From Streptomyces hyaluromycini (lineage in GTDB: Bacteria; Actinomycetota; Actinomycetes; Streptomycetales; Streptomycetaceae), in NCBI RefSeq assembly GCF_002217755.1, contig NZ_BCFL01000025.1, forward strand, positions 117,356 through 181,355: a DNA stretch of 64,000 nt, read 5' to 3'. The first letter of the stretch is position 1. Every line of letters begins with the position of its first letter. This document shows positions 25,434-33,777 of this stretch, piece by piece. The notes under the pieces are model-generated. The model was not told the origin of the DNA, made no database searches, and saw only the letters and a list, made by a program, of their open reading frames with translations. The translations under genes were made by a program, and so were the position numbers.

Positions 25434-26975
25434 TCACGCCTCCCAGACGACCGCCGCCGTACGGTCGTCGGCGTACCCCTTGACCCGTACCTGGGCGTCC
25501 GCGAGGAACGCGGCGAGGCCCGGCGGGGTGCGGCCGGACCAGCGCCGGGCCAGGTAGGCGCAGAGTGCGGGCTCGCCGCGCAGCGGGTCGGCGAGGCCGC
25601 CCGTGCACATCACGAGCGCATCACCCGGGCGGGCTACCGAGGCCCGGAACAGGAACGGGTCGCGGGGTGGCTCGGGGGCCGGTTCGTAGGGGCTCGGCGG
25701 GGTCGGGATGCCGAGGTCCATGGTGAGCCGGTCGCCCTGCGGGGTCTCGGAGGGCAGCGAGCCGAAGCCGAGCACGGGTTCACCGGGGGTGTCGGCGTCG
25801 ACGCGCGGTTCGATGTCCTGCCACTCGCCGCCCCGGAGCCGGAACAGCCCGCCCTCGCCGACCCCGAAGAAGACGCGGGTACGGCACTGGGGGTGGGCGG
25901 GGATGAGGAGGCAGCGCAGGCTGGCCGCGTACTCCTCGGGGACGACGCCCTGTTCGGCGGCGCTGGCGCGGAGCTTGCCGAGGCTGCGGTCGGTCAGCCG
26001 GTGCAGGCCGGACTTGAGGTCGCCGCGCCGGGCGGCCTGGATGTCCTCGGTGAGCCGCTGGTGGCTGCGGCCCACGGCCCGGGCGATCCACTCGCACAGC
26101 TCCGCGGCGGCCCGGTGCGCGCCGGGGGTGGCCCGGGCGCCGGTGGCCATGGCGACGAGGACCAGGGCCTGCTCGCCGGTCCCGAACCGGGCGGTGAGCA
26201 GGGCGTCGCGGCGCGGTTCGCCCCGGTACCGGGCGGAGTCGCCGCGCTGGGAGACGGCCCGCAGGGTGCAGGCGCCGTACCGGGCGCCGTCCAGGACGGT
26301 GTCGGCGACCAGGTCGTCGAGTTCGTCGGGGTCGGCGGGGGGCAGGGCGGTGGGCTCGGCGTCGTAGGTGGGCGGTCCGGAGCCGACGTAGTCCACGGAG
26401 GAGGCCGAGGCAGCGGCCGGGACGGCCACGGCGGCCGAGGCCTCCCGGCTTTCCGGGGCCTCCCAGCCTTCCGGGAGCCCCCAGCTTCCCGAGGCCTCCC
26501 AGCCTTCCGGGGGCTCCTGGACTTCCGGGGCTTCTGGAACTCCCGGGGTTTCTGGAACTCCCGGGGTTTCTGGAACTCCCGGGGTTTCCAGGGCTCTAGG
26601 GCTGTCCGGGGCGGCACGCGGTGGCAGCGTGGTCAGGTCGAGGCGGGTCGCGGGGTGGGCATCGGCCGGGGCGTCGTCGTCCGCCTCCAGCAGTTCCTGG
26701 TCCTCCTCGTCCCAAGGCCAGCGCTTCGAAGCGGCCCAGGTGTCCTCGGCGGGGGCGACGGCCGCCCGCTGTGCAGGCACGGTCGGCGGTGCCTGCTCGT
26801 CGCCCGGTTCCGCGGTGACGCCCCGCCGTCCCCCCACCGTCTTCTTCGCCGAGGCGAAGCGGTCGTCCAGGGAATCGGGTGCGGCCGTGGGTCCGGTGTC
26901 CTCGGTGGAGTCGTCGTACAACTGCCCCCACCAGTCGTCCTCATGACGGGTGGGCCTACCCCCTGGCTGGCTCAT
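25434..26975 (-). CDS. PP2C-like protein phosphatase domain protein
   Basis: Protein of 513 residues. The first 200 are disordered, acidic and Pro-rich with ETPGVP repeats. The rest resembles a PP2C-type phosphatase: RGDSARYRGEPRRDALLTA near the start and VMCTGGLADPL where active enzymes usually have SDGL. That Gly for Asp change, at a metal ligand, suggests weak or absent catalysis. No membrane helix. Such proteins are frequent in Streptomyces, with unknown partners. The start MSQPGGRPTRHEDDW has TTAGGGGC upstream. Confidence 0.7.
   Translation of the reverse strand: MSQPGGRPTRHEDDWWGQLYDDSTEDTGPTAAPDSLDDRFASAKKTVGGRRGVTAEPGDEQAPPTVPAQRAAVAPAEDTWAASKRWPWDEEDQELLEADDDAPADAHPATRLDLTTLPPRAAPDSPRALETPGVPETPGVPETPGVPEAPEVQEPPEGWEASGSWGLPEGWEAPESREASAAVAVPAAASASSVDYVGSGPPTYDAEPTALPPADPDELDDLVADTVLDGARYGACTLRAVSQRGDSARYRGEPRRDALLTARFGTGEQALVLVAMATGARATPGAHRAAAELCEWIARAVGRSHQRLTEDIQAARRGDLKSGLHRLTDRSLGKLRASAAEQGVVPEEYAASLRCLLIPAHPQCRTRVFFGVGEGGLFRLRGGEWQDIEPRVDADTPGEPVLGFGSLPSETPQGDRLTMDLGIPTPPSPYEPAPEPPRDPFLFRASVARPGDALVMCTGGLADPLRGEPALCAYLARRWSGRTPPGLAAFLADAQVRVKGYADDRTAAVVWEA
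26531..26584. repeat. Three 18-bp direct repeats within the PP2C-like gene
   Basis: TTTCTGGAACTCCCGGGG occurs three times in a row (first copy with C at base 1), encoding ETPGVP units in the disordered N-terminal part. Confidence 0.85.
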
Positions 26976-27543
26976 GCCCCTAATTGTCCACCGCAAAGGC
27001 CAGATGAAAACGGGGCATCCGGAAAATCCCGCACCCGCCCCCGTCTCGAACGGCGTGTCGAGGGACATCCTGAACACCCGTACGAGGAAAGGGACTCGAC
27101 GACACGCGCGGGACCGGCGGCACGGACGACGCGGGCGCGGCGGACGACAGGGGCGGGGCGCGGCTGACGGGAGTGACGAGGGTGACTGAGTTGTCGGAGT
27201 TTTCGGGGATGACACGTGTGAGTCGCCGGGTGGTCCCACCCCCCACGGGAGAACCACCCGGCGACACCGGAGTGACCGGCCCCAGATCCCCTACGCGTAC
27301 GCGCGTCATGGGGCCGGTCACCGTTCGCACGGCCGGACGCCACGGCGCCGACCGGAAGGCCAGATTGTGACGGGTCTTCCTGGCGGCCAGCTGTGAATGA
27401 CGGATCGGGTTCCCGTGCGAAGGTGCTGCGGTGACGTGATCTTGGCAGAGTGGCGCGCGGTACGGCGATGATGTGCCACGGCGGGTTTGCGCCGTGGCCG
27501 GTTCCCGCCAGGCCACCGGGGATCGAGGGAGGAAGGCGGGTCG
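26976..27543. other. Divergent 568-base gap with two strong hairpins
   Basis: Two successive inverted repeats each have a perfect 13-bp stem. The first is GTCGCCGGGTGGT/ACCACCCGGCGAC at 27222-27234 and 27253-27265; the second is GTGACCGGCCCCA/TGGGGCCGGTCAC at 27272-27284 and 27309-27321. Both flanking genes read outward, so terminators are not expected here. Before the hairpins there are repeated GTGACGAGGGTGACTGAG-like bases. No convincing reading frame was found. A small RNA or leftover of a lost gene is possible. Confidence 0.5.
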
Positions 27544-28524
27544 ATGCTGGCAGCGCTGGGGCTGGACGAACGGGACGAGTCGGCGTACCGGGCGCTGGTG
27601 TCCGCGGGCGCCGCCGACGTGCCCGGCCTGGCACGGCGTCTGACGCTGGCGGAACCGGACACCGAGCGCGCGCTGCGCCGGCTGGAGCGGCACGGGCTGG
27701 CCGCCCGGTCCTCGGGCCGGCCGGGCCGCTGGGTGGCGTCGCCGCCCGGGGTCGCGCTGGGCGCGCTGCTCACCCAGCAGCGGCACGAACTGGAGAAGGC
27801 GGAGCTGGCGGCGGCGCTGCTCGCGGAGGAGTACCGGGCGGCGGCCGCCGAGCCCGCGGTGCACGACCTGGTGGAGGTGGTGACCGGTGCCCCGGCCGTC
27901 GCCCGGCGGTTCCTCCAGCTCCAGCTGGGCGCCCTGGACGAGGTGTGCGCGCTGGTCACGGAGAAGCCGATGGCTGTCACCGGGGCGGAGAACGACGCGG
28001 AGGAACAGGCCGCGCACCGGGGCGTGCGCTACCGGGTGGTGATGGAGCGGCCGGCGCTCGACCTGCCGGACGCGGTCACGGAGCTGACGGCGGCGCTGGG
28101 CCGGGACGAGCAGGTGCGGGTGGCGGAGCGGGTGCCGACGAAGCTGGTCGTCGCCGACCGGGCGCTGGCGCTGGTCCCCCTCACCTCCCGCGCCTCGGAA
28201 CCCGCCGCCCTCGTGGTGCACGCCAGCGGCCTGCTGGAACTGCTCTGCGGCCTGTTCGAGTCGGTGTGGCGGGAGGCGCTGCCGCTCCGCCTCGGCGCGA
28301 CCGGGGTGCGCGAGGAGGAGCCGGACGGCCCCGACGCCACCGACCTGGAGGTGCTCTCGCTGCTGCTGGCCGGCCTGACCGACGCGAGCGTGGCCAAGCA
28401 GCTCGATCTGGGGCTGCGGACCGTGCAGCGCCGGGTGAAGCGGCTGATGGAGCTGGCCGGGGTGTCGACCCGGCTGCAGCTGGGCTGGCACGCCTACGAG
28501 CGGGGCTGGGCGACCCGGAACTGA
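27544..28524 (+). CDS. TrmB-like N-terminus / LuxR-type C-terminus regulator
   Basis: DNA-binding protein of 326 residues with two helix-turn-helix regions. The N-terminal TrmB/MarR-like winged helix is DVPGLARRLTLAEPDTERALRRLERHGL. The C-terminal LuxR-type domain is DATDLEVLSLLLAGLTDASVAKQLDLGLRTVQRRVKRLME (about 280-318). Regions between look like a ligand domain of the phospholipase-D-like type found in TrmB-type proteins. ATG 27544 has GGGAGGAAGG upstream. Target and ligand unknown. Confidence 0.82.
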   Translation: MLAALGLDERDESAYRALVSAGAADVPGLARRLTLAEPDTERALRRLERHGLAARSSGRPGRWVASPPGVALGALLTQQRHELEKAELAAALLAEEYRAAAAEPAVHDLVEVVTGAPAVARRFLQLQLGALDEVCALVTEKPMAVTGAENDAEEQAAHRGVRYRVVMERPALDLPDAVTELTAALGRDEQVRVAERVPTKLVVADRALALVPLTSRASEPAALVVHASGLLELLCGLFESVWREALPLRLGATGVREEEPDGPDATDLEVLSLLLAGLTDASVAKQLDLGLRTVQRRVKRLMELAGVSTRLQLGWHAYERGWATRN

Positions 28525-28568
28525 CCTGCTGGCCTGCGCATCCGGCGGTCGTCCGGCACTCTGGGCAG

Positions 28569-29057
28569 ATGGGAGCTGGGGAACTCCTGCTGGTCGGCCT
28601 GGTGCTGGTGCTCGGCCTGTGCGGGGTACTGGTGCCCGGGGTGCCGGGGACGGGTCTGGTGTGGGCCGCGGTGCTGTGGTGGGCGCTGTACGACCCGCGC
28701 CCGGTGGCGTGGACGGTCCTGGTCGGGGCGACCGTGGTGCTGCTGTCGGCGCTGGTGGTCCGCTGGGTCCTGCCCCCGCGCCGGCTCCGGGCGAGCGGCG
28801 CCACCCCCCGCATGCGCGTGTACGCCGGCACCGGCGCCGTCCTCGGCTTCGTCCTGCTCCCCGTCGTCGGCGCGATTCCCGGTTTCATGGCCGGGATCTA
28901 CCTGCACGAACGCCTCCGTCTCGGCCGGCGCGCCGAGGCGCGGGCCGCCCTGCGCACCACGATGAACGCGGGCGGCTCCAGCGTGCTGGCCGAGCTGCTG
29001 GCGTGCCTGCTGGTCACTGCCGGCTGGCTGACCGCGGTGATCTGGACCGCCGGCTGA
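28569..29057 (+). CDS. DUF456 membrane protein
   Basis: Protein of 162 residues with four hydrophobic helices and the DUF456 marks: an early VLVPGVPGTGLVWAAVLWW and a central Gly-rich LGFVLLPVVGAIPGFMAGIY segment that resembles a glycine-zipper. Function unknown. It follows the regulator by 44 bases and may be co-transcribed. Its stop lies 4 bases from that of the convergent SGNH hydrolase gene. Confidence 0.85.
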   Translation: MGAGELLLVGLVLVLGLCGVLVPGVPGTGLVWAAVLWWALYDPRPVAWTVLVGATVVLLSALVVRWVLPPRRLRASGATPRMRVYAGTGAVLGFVLLPVVGAIPGFMAGIYLHERLRLGRRAEARAALRTTMNAGGSSVLAELLACLLVTAGWLTAVIWTAG

Positions 29058-29061
29058 GGCC

Positions 29062-30243
29062 TCAGAGCAGGTCGACGAGCGGGACGGCATCGGCCAGGGC
29101 GCGCGCGCCGGCGTCGTTGAAGTGCAGGTGGTCGCCGGGGTCGTAGGCGGGCCGGATGCGGCCGGGCTGCTGCGGATCCCGTACGACGGCGTCGAAGTCG
29201 ACGTACGCGTCGAAGACGTGCCGGGCGCGGATCAGCGCGTTCACCCGCTGGCGTACGGCCTCCCGGGCCTCGGTGTACCCGCTGTACCCGGCGTACGGCG
29301 TGAGGGTGGCGCCGATCACCCGGATCCCCCGCTCGTGGGCGCGGGCCACGAGGGTGCGGTAGGCCCGCACGAAGTCACCGGGGTCGGTGGCCTCCGGGGT
29401 GCCCTTGATGTCGTTGATGCCTTCGAGGAGGACCAGGGTCCGGACACCGCTCCGGTCGAGCGCGTCGGCGTCCAGGCGCCTCAGGGCCCCCGGTCCTCCG
29501 GTGCTGTCGAGCATGAGCCGGTTGCCGGAGATCCCGGCGTTGAGGACGCCGATCCGGAAGGGCCGCAGGCGGTCCGCGAGGCGGTCGGGCCAGCGGTGGT
29601 CGGCGTCCATGCTGGTGCCGTTGCCGTCGGTGAGGGAGTCGCCGAAGGCGACCACACTGCCGAGGGTCACGGCCCGTACGTCGACGCCGGTGACGTAGTA
29701 CCAGTGGCCGGTGGTGCGGGTGTAGGCGCCGCCGTCCTCGTCGTCGGCCCGCCCGGCGCCGTGCCCGGCCACGTAGCTGGTCCGGAGCGCGACCCGGTGG
29801 AAGGTGGCGGGCCCGGAGTCGCCGGGGGTCTCGATGCTGACCAGCAGATCGGCGGCGGCCGGGACGGCGAGCGGCACCGGGTCGCTGACCAGGTCCTGCC
29901 CGACGGGTACCACGGCGGTGCCGGTGCCCGCGAAGGTGGCGGCGCGCATCGACCCGGGTACGGCGTCCGGGCCGTCGCCCTGCCGGAGGGCGACGGTGAC
30001 GGCCCCGAGCCGGAGCGGGGCGCTGCCCAGCCGGTTGCTGACCCGCACGCGGACCGCGCTGCCGCCGACGCTCAGGTGAACGACGTTGCGGAACGCGGCG
30101 CCGGGTACCGCCGGGTCGGTACCGGAGGGGGCGGCCTCCCAGCTCCCGGCCCACAGCGAGGGCCAGGCGTCGGCCCCGGCCCGCCCGCTCACCCCCACCA
30201 CCAGCAACAACGCCACCGCGAGCACCCGCCCGACCCTGCCCAT
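29062..30243 (-). CDS. Secreted SGNH/GDSL hydrolase
   Basis: Exported esterase of 393 residues. Signal peptide at 1-25 (RVLAVALLLVVGVSGRAGADA). The catalytic SGNH domain occupies the second half: block I VVAFGDSLTDGNG with the Ser nucleophile, block II SGNRLM, block III LLEGINDIKG (Asn), block V DPGDHLHFNDAG (Asp and His). An N-terminal beta-sandwich-like region of about 150 residues precedes it, an arrangement known from Streptomyces rhamnogalacturonan-acetylesterase-like and lipase proteins. Substrate not defined. Confidence 0.9.
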   Translation of the reverse strand: MGRVGRVLAVALLLVVGVSGRAGADAWPSLWAGSWEAAPSGTDPAVPGAAFRNVVHLSVGGSAVRVRVSNRLGSAPLRLGAVTVALRQGDGPDAVPGSMRAATFAGTGTAVVPVGQDLVSDPVPLAVPAAADLLVSIETPGDSGPATFHRVALRTSYVAGHGAGRADDEDGGAYTRTTGHWYYVTGVDVRAVTLGSVVAFGDSLTDGNGTSMDADHRWPDRLADRLRPFRIGVLNAGISGNRLMLDSTGGPGALRRLDADALDRSGVRTLVLLEGINDIKGTPEATDPGDFVRAYRTLVARAHERGIRVIGATLTPYAGYSGYTEAREAVRQRVNALIRARHVFDAYVDFDAVVRDPQQPGRIRPAYDPGDHLHFNDAGARALADAVPLVDLL

Positions 30244-30399
30244 CCACACCCGCCCTTCCGAAGGCCCACTGGACGGGAAGGTGACATACGAGGGGTGGCC
30301 TGAACAGCAACTCGACTGCGGGACCACCCGGGTGGCGGAGCGCGGGAGGGGGCGGCGGAGGGGTGGTGACGGTGGGGGGTGGCTGCGGGTGGGTGGGGG

Positions 30400-30575
30400 C
30401 TGAGCGCGCAGTTCCCCGCGCCCCTGAAGGGGCGCTACAGCCGCCGCTTCTTCCCAGCCGCGGAGTCGTGCCTCCCCCAGTGCCTTAAGGGCCTGGGAGG
30501 TGCCCCCAGGGCGGCACGGGTGGGCGCGGGCGGCACCCGGCCAGCGCCGGTAAGCGTCCCCACCCCCCGCCCCAG
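30400..30575. repeat. Composite dispersed repeat, copy B (inverted relative to copy A)
   Basis: The 334-base gap between the SGNH gene and ogt contains the reverse complement of the block at 16495-16700. It has the same order of GCGCAGTTCCCCGCG tail, CCCCTGAAGGGG hairpin, CTGGGAGGTGCC palindrome and GGCGCCGGTAAGCGTCCCC-like end. It lacks the extra bases of copy A. Nothing else recognisable occupies the gap. Confidence 0.8.
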
Positions 30576-30577
30576 CC

Positions 30578-31066
30578 CTAACCCACCGCTCCTTCCAACG
30601 TCAGCAGCCACACCTTCCGCTCAAGTCCCCCCGCATACCCGGTCATCGTCCCGTCCGCGCCGATCACCCGATGACAAGGCCGCACGATCAGCAGCGGGTT
30701 CGCGCCGATCGCCCCGCCGACCGCCCGAACCGCCATCCGGGACGCCCCGATCCGCGCGGCGATCTCCCCGTACGTCGTCGTCGCCCCGTACGGAACACCG
30801 TCGAGCGCACCCCACACCCGCTCCCGGAACTCGGTACCGCGTGTGCTCAACTCCAGCCGGAACTCCTTGAGTTCACCGGCGAAGTAGGCGCCGAGCTGAT
30901 CCTCGGCGGCCCTGAAGGGACCGGGGTCGGACAGCCACCCCGCCGCGACGTTCCGGCCGCCCTTCTGCCCGGGCACGGACAGCGAGGTCAGCGCCCCGTC
31001 ACCGTCGGCGGTCAGGAGCAGCTCCCCCACGGGCGAAGCGACCCGCTGCCAGTACGTGACACCCAT
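30578..31066 (-). CDS. ogt: Methylated-DNA-protein-cysteine methyltransferase
   Basis: Suicide DNA repair enzyme of 162 residues that moves alkyl groups from O6-alkylguanine to its own Cys. The active site is LIVRPCHRVIG, and the preceding winged helix YGEIAARIGASRMAVRAVGGAIGANP is typical of the family. Its ATG at 31066 shares one base with the upstream ada-alkA stop (TGATG), so both repair genes are translated from one message. Confidence 0.95.
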   Translation of the reverse strand: MGVTYWQRVASPVGELLLTADGDGALTSLSVPGQKGGRNVAAGWLSDPGPFRAAEDQLGAYFAGELKEFRLELSTRGTEFRERVWGALDGVPYGATTTYGEIAARIGASRMAVRAVGGAIGANPLLIVRPCHRVIGADGTMTGYAGGLERKVWLLTLEGAVG

Positions 31067-32487
31067 CAGTTCCTCGACTCTCCTTCCACCAGCAGATGCC
31101 GGACGGCGTACGACCGCCAGGGCCGCCACTCGTCCGGTACGTCAATCCCGGGCAGGCCGGGCAGGCCGGGCAGCCCGGGCAGGGCGACGTCGGGGTCGGC
31201 GAGGGCCCGGACGCGGATGGTGGCGAGGACCGCCGGGTCCATCCCGGGCAGCGCCCGCAGCGCCGCCTCCGCATCGTCCCGGTCAGCGCCCGGATCCAGC
31301 CGTACCGTCCCGTCGTCGAGCCCCGCGGCCAGCGCACCGAGGCTGCCGTCGGACTCCGCGCCCGCGAGCACCGCGGGCTCGGGGAAGAGGTGGGTGAGGC
31401 CGCCGGACGGCGCGTCCAGCGCCTTGCCGTACCGCCGCACCAGCCGCTCGGCGGCTTCGCTGCCGACGAGCGCCCGTACGGCGGCCTCGGCCGGGTCGGC
31501 GGCGCCGGGTGACCGCAGCCCCGGCCGGGCGGCGACCAGCGGAGCGAGCCGCGGGTCCGCGGCGAGCCGCTCGTCGACAGCGTACGGATCGGCGTCGAGG
31601 TCGAACAGCCGGCGCAGCCGCTGTACGGCGGTGGTCAGGTCACGCGGGTCGGTGAGGCGCAGCCGGGCGTCGAGCCAGCCGCCGGGATGGGCGCCGAGGC
31701 CCGTGGCGGTCGTACCGGCCCGCTCCTCGACGGCGACGACGGCGTGGCCGTACGGGAGCCGCAGGGTACGGCGGTAGGTGCGCGCGCCGGGGGTGCCGGT
31801 GACCTCCTCCACGCCGGGCACGGATTCCCGCTCCAGCAGGTCGAAGACGGGGCCGGCCTGGTACGGGCCGCGGTGGGCGAGCCGCAGCGGGATCCCGGTG
31901 GCGGGGGAACCGCGCCGTGCGCCCCGGCCGCCGGGCGCGGCCTCGCGCAGCCCGCTCGGGGTGGTGGCGTACACGGCGCGGACGGTGTCGTTGAACTGCC
32001 GCACACTGGCGAATCCGCTCGCGAACGCGATCTCCGTGATGGGCAGCTCGGTGGTCTGCAGCAGCGTGCGCGCGGTGTGCGCCCGCTGGGCCCGGGCGAG
32101 GGCGACGGGGCCGGCGCCGAGCTCGGCGGTGAGCTGCCGCTGCACCTGGCGTGCGCTGTAGCCGAGCCGGTCGGCGAGCCCGCCGACGCCCTCCCGGTCC
32201 ACGACGCCGTCGCCGATCAGCCGCACGGCCCGGCCGACGACGTCGGCGCGGACGTTCCACTCGGCGGACCCCGGTACGGCGTCCGGGCGGCATCGCCGGC
32301 AGGCCCGGAAGCCGAAGCCCTGGGCGGCGGCCGCGGTGGGGAAGAAGCGGACGTTGCGCCGCTTCGGGGTGACGGCGGGGCAGCTGGGGCGGCAGTAGAT
32401 GCCGGTGGTCTCGACGGCGAAGAAGAACGCGCCGTCGAAGCGGGCATCGCGGCTGCGGACCGCCTCGTACCTGGTGTCTTCGTCCAT
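31066..32487 (-). CDS. Ada-type sensor / AraC activator fused to an AlkA-like domain
   Basis: Protein of 473 residues. The N-terminal Ada metal site (Cys32, Cys36, Cys63, Cys66) can accept a methyl group from DNA phosphotriesters. An AraC-type helix-turn-helix pair (about 85-180) follows, then AlkA N-terminal and HhH-GPD domains. It would activate the alkylation response including ogt. The glycosylase part is abnormal: the hairpin reads LPGMDPAVLATI instead of an LPGxG form. The segment that normally holds the catalytic Asp is replaced by PDVALPGLPGLPGLPGIDVP and runs directly to DEWRPWRSYA. Base-excision activity is therefore doubtful. ATG 32487; a GTG adjoins it. Confidence 0.85.
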   Translation of the reverse strand: MDEDTRYEAVRSRDARFDGAFFFAVETTGIYCRPSCPAVTPKRRNVRFFPTAAAAQGFGFRACRRCRPDAVPGSAEWNVRADVVGRAVRLIGDGVVDREGVGGLADRLGYSARQVQRQLTAELGAGPVALARAQRAHTARTLLQTTELPITEIAFASGFASVRQFNDTVRAVYATTPSGLREAAPGGRGARRGSPATGIPLRLAHRGPYQAGPVFDLLERESVPGVEEVTGTPGARTYRRTLRLPYGHAVVAVEERAGTTATGLGAHPGGWLDARLRLTDPRDLTTAVQRLRRLFDLDADPYAVDERLAADPRLAPLVAARPGLRSPGAADPAEAAVRALVGSEAAERLVRRYGKALDAPSGGLTHLFPEPAVLAGAESDGSLGALAAGLDDGTVRLDPGADRDDAEAALRALPGMDPAVLATIRVRALADPDVALPGLPGLPGLPGIDVPDEWRPWRSYAVRHLLVEGESRN

Positions 32488-32554
32488 CACGGTTCAAGTG
32501 TGGGCGATGGCGAAGGGCGGGGCTGGCGGGAATCGGACACGGCGCTGGAGCGCC

Positions 32555-32592
32555 CCGTAAGCGGAGCGCTCCGTAAGGGGCGCGGGGGCGTA
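32555..32592. repeat. Short GCGCCCCGTAAG...GGGGCGCGGGGG palindrome
   Basis: In the 113-base gap between rsgA and the ada-alkA gene. It resembles the hairpin part of the dispersed repeats but lacks the GGGAACTGCGCGAC tail. It may end rsgA transcription. Confidence 0.5.
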
Positions 32593-32600
32593 TTTGCCTC

Positions 32601-33716
32601 CTACCGCCACCGCCCCCTCTTCGCCTCCATCGCCGCCTTGCCCTCCGCGCCCCTCTTCTTCCAGTCCTTCTTGATCTCGGACCGGAGCCGGGCGTCGGTC
32701 TTCGCGGTGATCCACTGGTTCTCCCGCATCAGCTTGCGGTAGCTCTCCAGCCGACGTACGGGCAGTTCCCCGGCCTCCACCGCGGAGCGCACCGCGCAGC
32801 CCGGCTCGCTCTCGTGTCCGCAGTCGGAGAACCGGCACTCCTCCGCCAGTTCCTCGATCTCGGAGAAGACCTGCCCGACCCCGGTCTCGGCGTCGAACAG
32901 CCCCACCCCCCGCAGTCCCGGCGTGTCGATCAGCACGCCGCCGCCCGGGAGTGCGAGGAGATTGCGGGTGGTGGTGGTGTGCCGGCCCTTGCCGTCGACG
33001 TCCCGGGCGGCCTGGACGTCCATCACCTCCGCCCCGAGGAGCGCGTTGGCGAGGGTGGACTTGCCGGCGCCGGACTGGCCGAGCAGTACCGACGTACCGG
33101 AGCCGACGAGGGCGACCAGCGCGTCCAGGCCGTCGCCCGCGTGCGCGCTGACCGTGAGGACGGGCACGCCCGGGGCCGTCGTCTCGACGTCCTGGACGAG
33201 GTGCGCGAGGGTCACCGGGTCCGGGACCAGGTCGGCCTTGGTGAGGACCACGACCGGCTGTGCCCCGGACTCCCAGGCCAGCGCCAGGAACCGCTCGATC
33301 CGCCCGAGGTCGAGTTCGACGGCGAGGGACACCGCGACGATCGCGTGGTCGACGTTGGCGGCGAGGATCTGCCCCTCGGACCGCTTGGAGGAGGTGGAAC
33401 GCACGAAGGCCGTGCGCCGAGGCAGCAACGTCCGCACATACCGCGGATCGTCACCTTCGGGGTCGACGGCGACCCAGTCCCCCGTACACACGACCTTCAT
33501 CGGGTCACGAGGCACGACGAACTCGGTATCGGCACGGACGACGCCTGCCGGAGTGACGACATCGCACAGACCGCGGTCGACCCGTACGACACGGCCGGGC
33601 AGGAGACCCCGCTCGGCGTGCGGAGCGAACTCGGCCTCCCAGTCCGCGTCCCAGCCGTACGGCGCGAGGGGGTGCGAGGAGAACGAGGACGAACCCGGGA
33701 GAGTGGAGAAAGACAA
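32601..33716 (-). CDS. rsgA: Ribosome small subunit-dependent GTPase A
   Basis: Circularly permuted GTPase of 371 residues that checks late 30S subunit maturation. An N-terminal OB-fold (about 40-105) is followed by G4 TKAD (159-162), P-loop GQSGAGKST (213-221), G3 DTPG (264-267) and a zinc site with Cys294, Cys299, His301 and Cys307. The start TTG 33716 is chosen because GAAGGG stands 7 bases before it, and the broken paralogue near 39003 keeps the same site and TTG. An upstream in-frame GTG at 33731 is less likely. A conserved microgene ends 61 bases upstream. Confidence 0.92.
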   Translation of the reverse strand: MSFSTLPGSSSFSSHPLAPYGWDADWEAEFAPHAERGLLPGRVVRVDRGLCDVVTPAGVVRADTEFVVPRDPMKVVCTGDWVAVDPEGDDPRYVRTLLPRRTAFVRSTSSKRSEGQILAANVDHAIVAVSLAVELDLGRIERFLALAWESGAQPVVVLTKADLVPDPVTLAHLVQDVETTAPGVPVLTVSAHAGDGLDALVALVGSGTSVLLGQSGAGKSTLANALLGAEVMDVQAARDVDGKGRHTTTTRNLLALPGGGVLIDTPGLRGVGLFDAETGVGQVFSEIEELAEECRFSDCGHESEPGCAVRSAVEAGELPVRRLESYRKLMRENQWITAKTDARLRSEIKKDWKKRGAEGKAAMEAKRGRWR

Positions 33717-33736
33717 GGGGTGACCCTTCACAAGGG
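33714..33736 (-). promoter_or_regulatory. rsgA ribosome binding site between two CCCTT arms
   Basis: Read on the minus strand: CCCTT, 3 bases, AAGGG (the Shine-Dalgarno, 33724-33728), 3 bases, CCCCTTG whose last three bases are the TTG start. AAGGG can pair with either arm. The same arrangement exists at the second locus (39001-39021), which suggests a translational switch. Confidence 0.55.
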
Positions 33737-33777
33737 CGGCCCCGGCACCGCGCTCACGGGCGCGGGAGAGAAAGAGG

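Noticed and set aside
23340..27167. Plus-strand open frame of about 1275 codons
   Set aside because: It covers the antisense of poxB and the PP2C-like gene and the end of the XRE gene in another frame. No start signal or domain.
33717..33731. GTG 33731 as the rsgA start
   Set aside because: It would place the conserved AAGGG inside the coding region. The paralogous locus lacks this GTG but keeps AAGGG and TTG.
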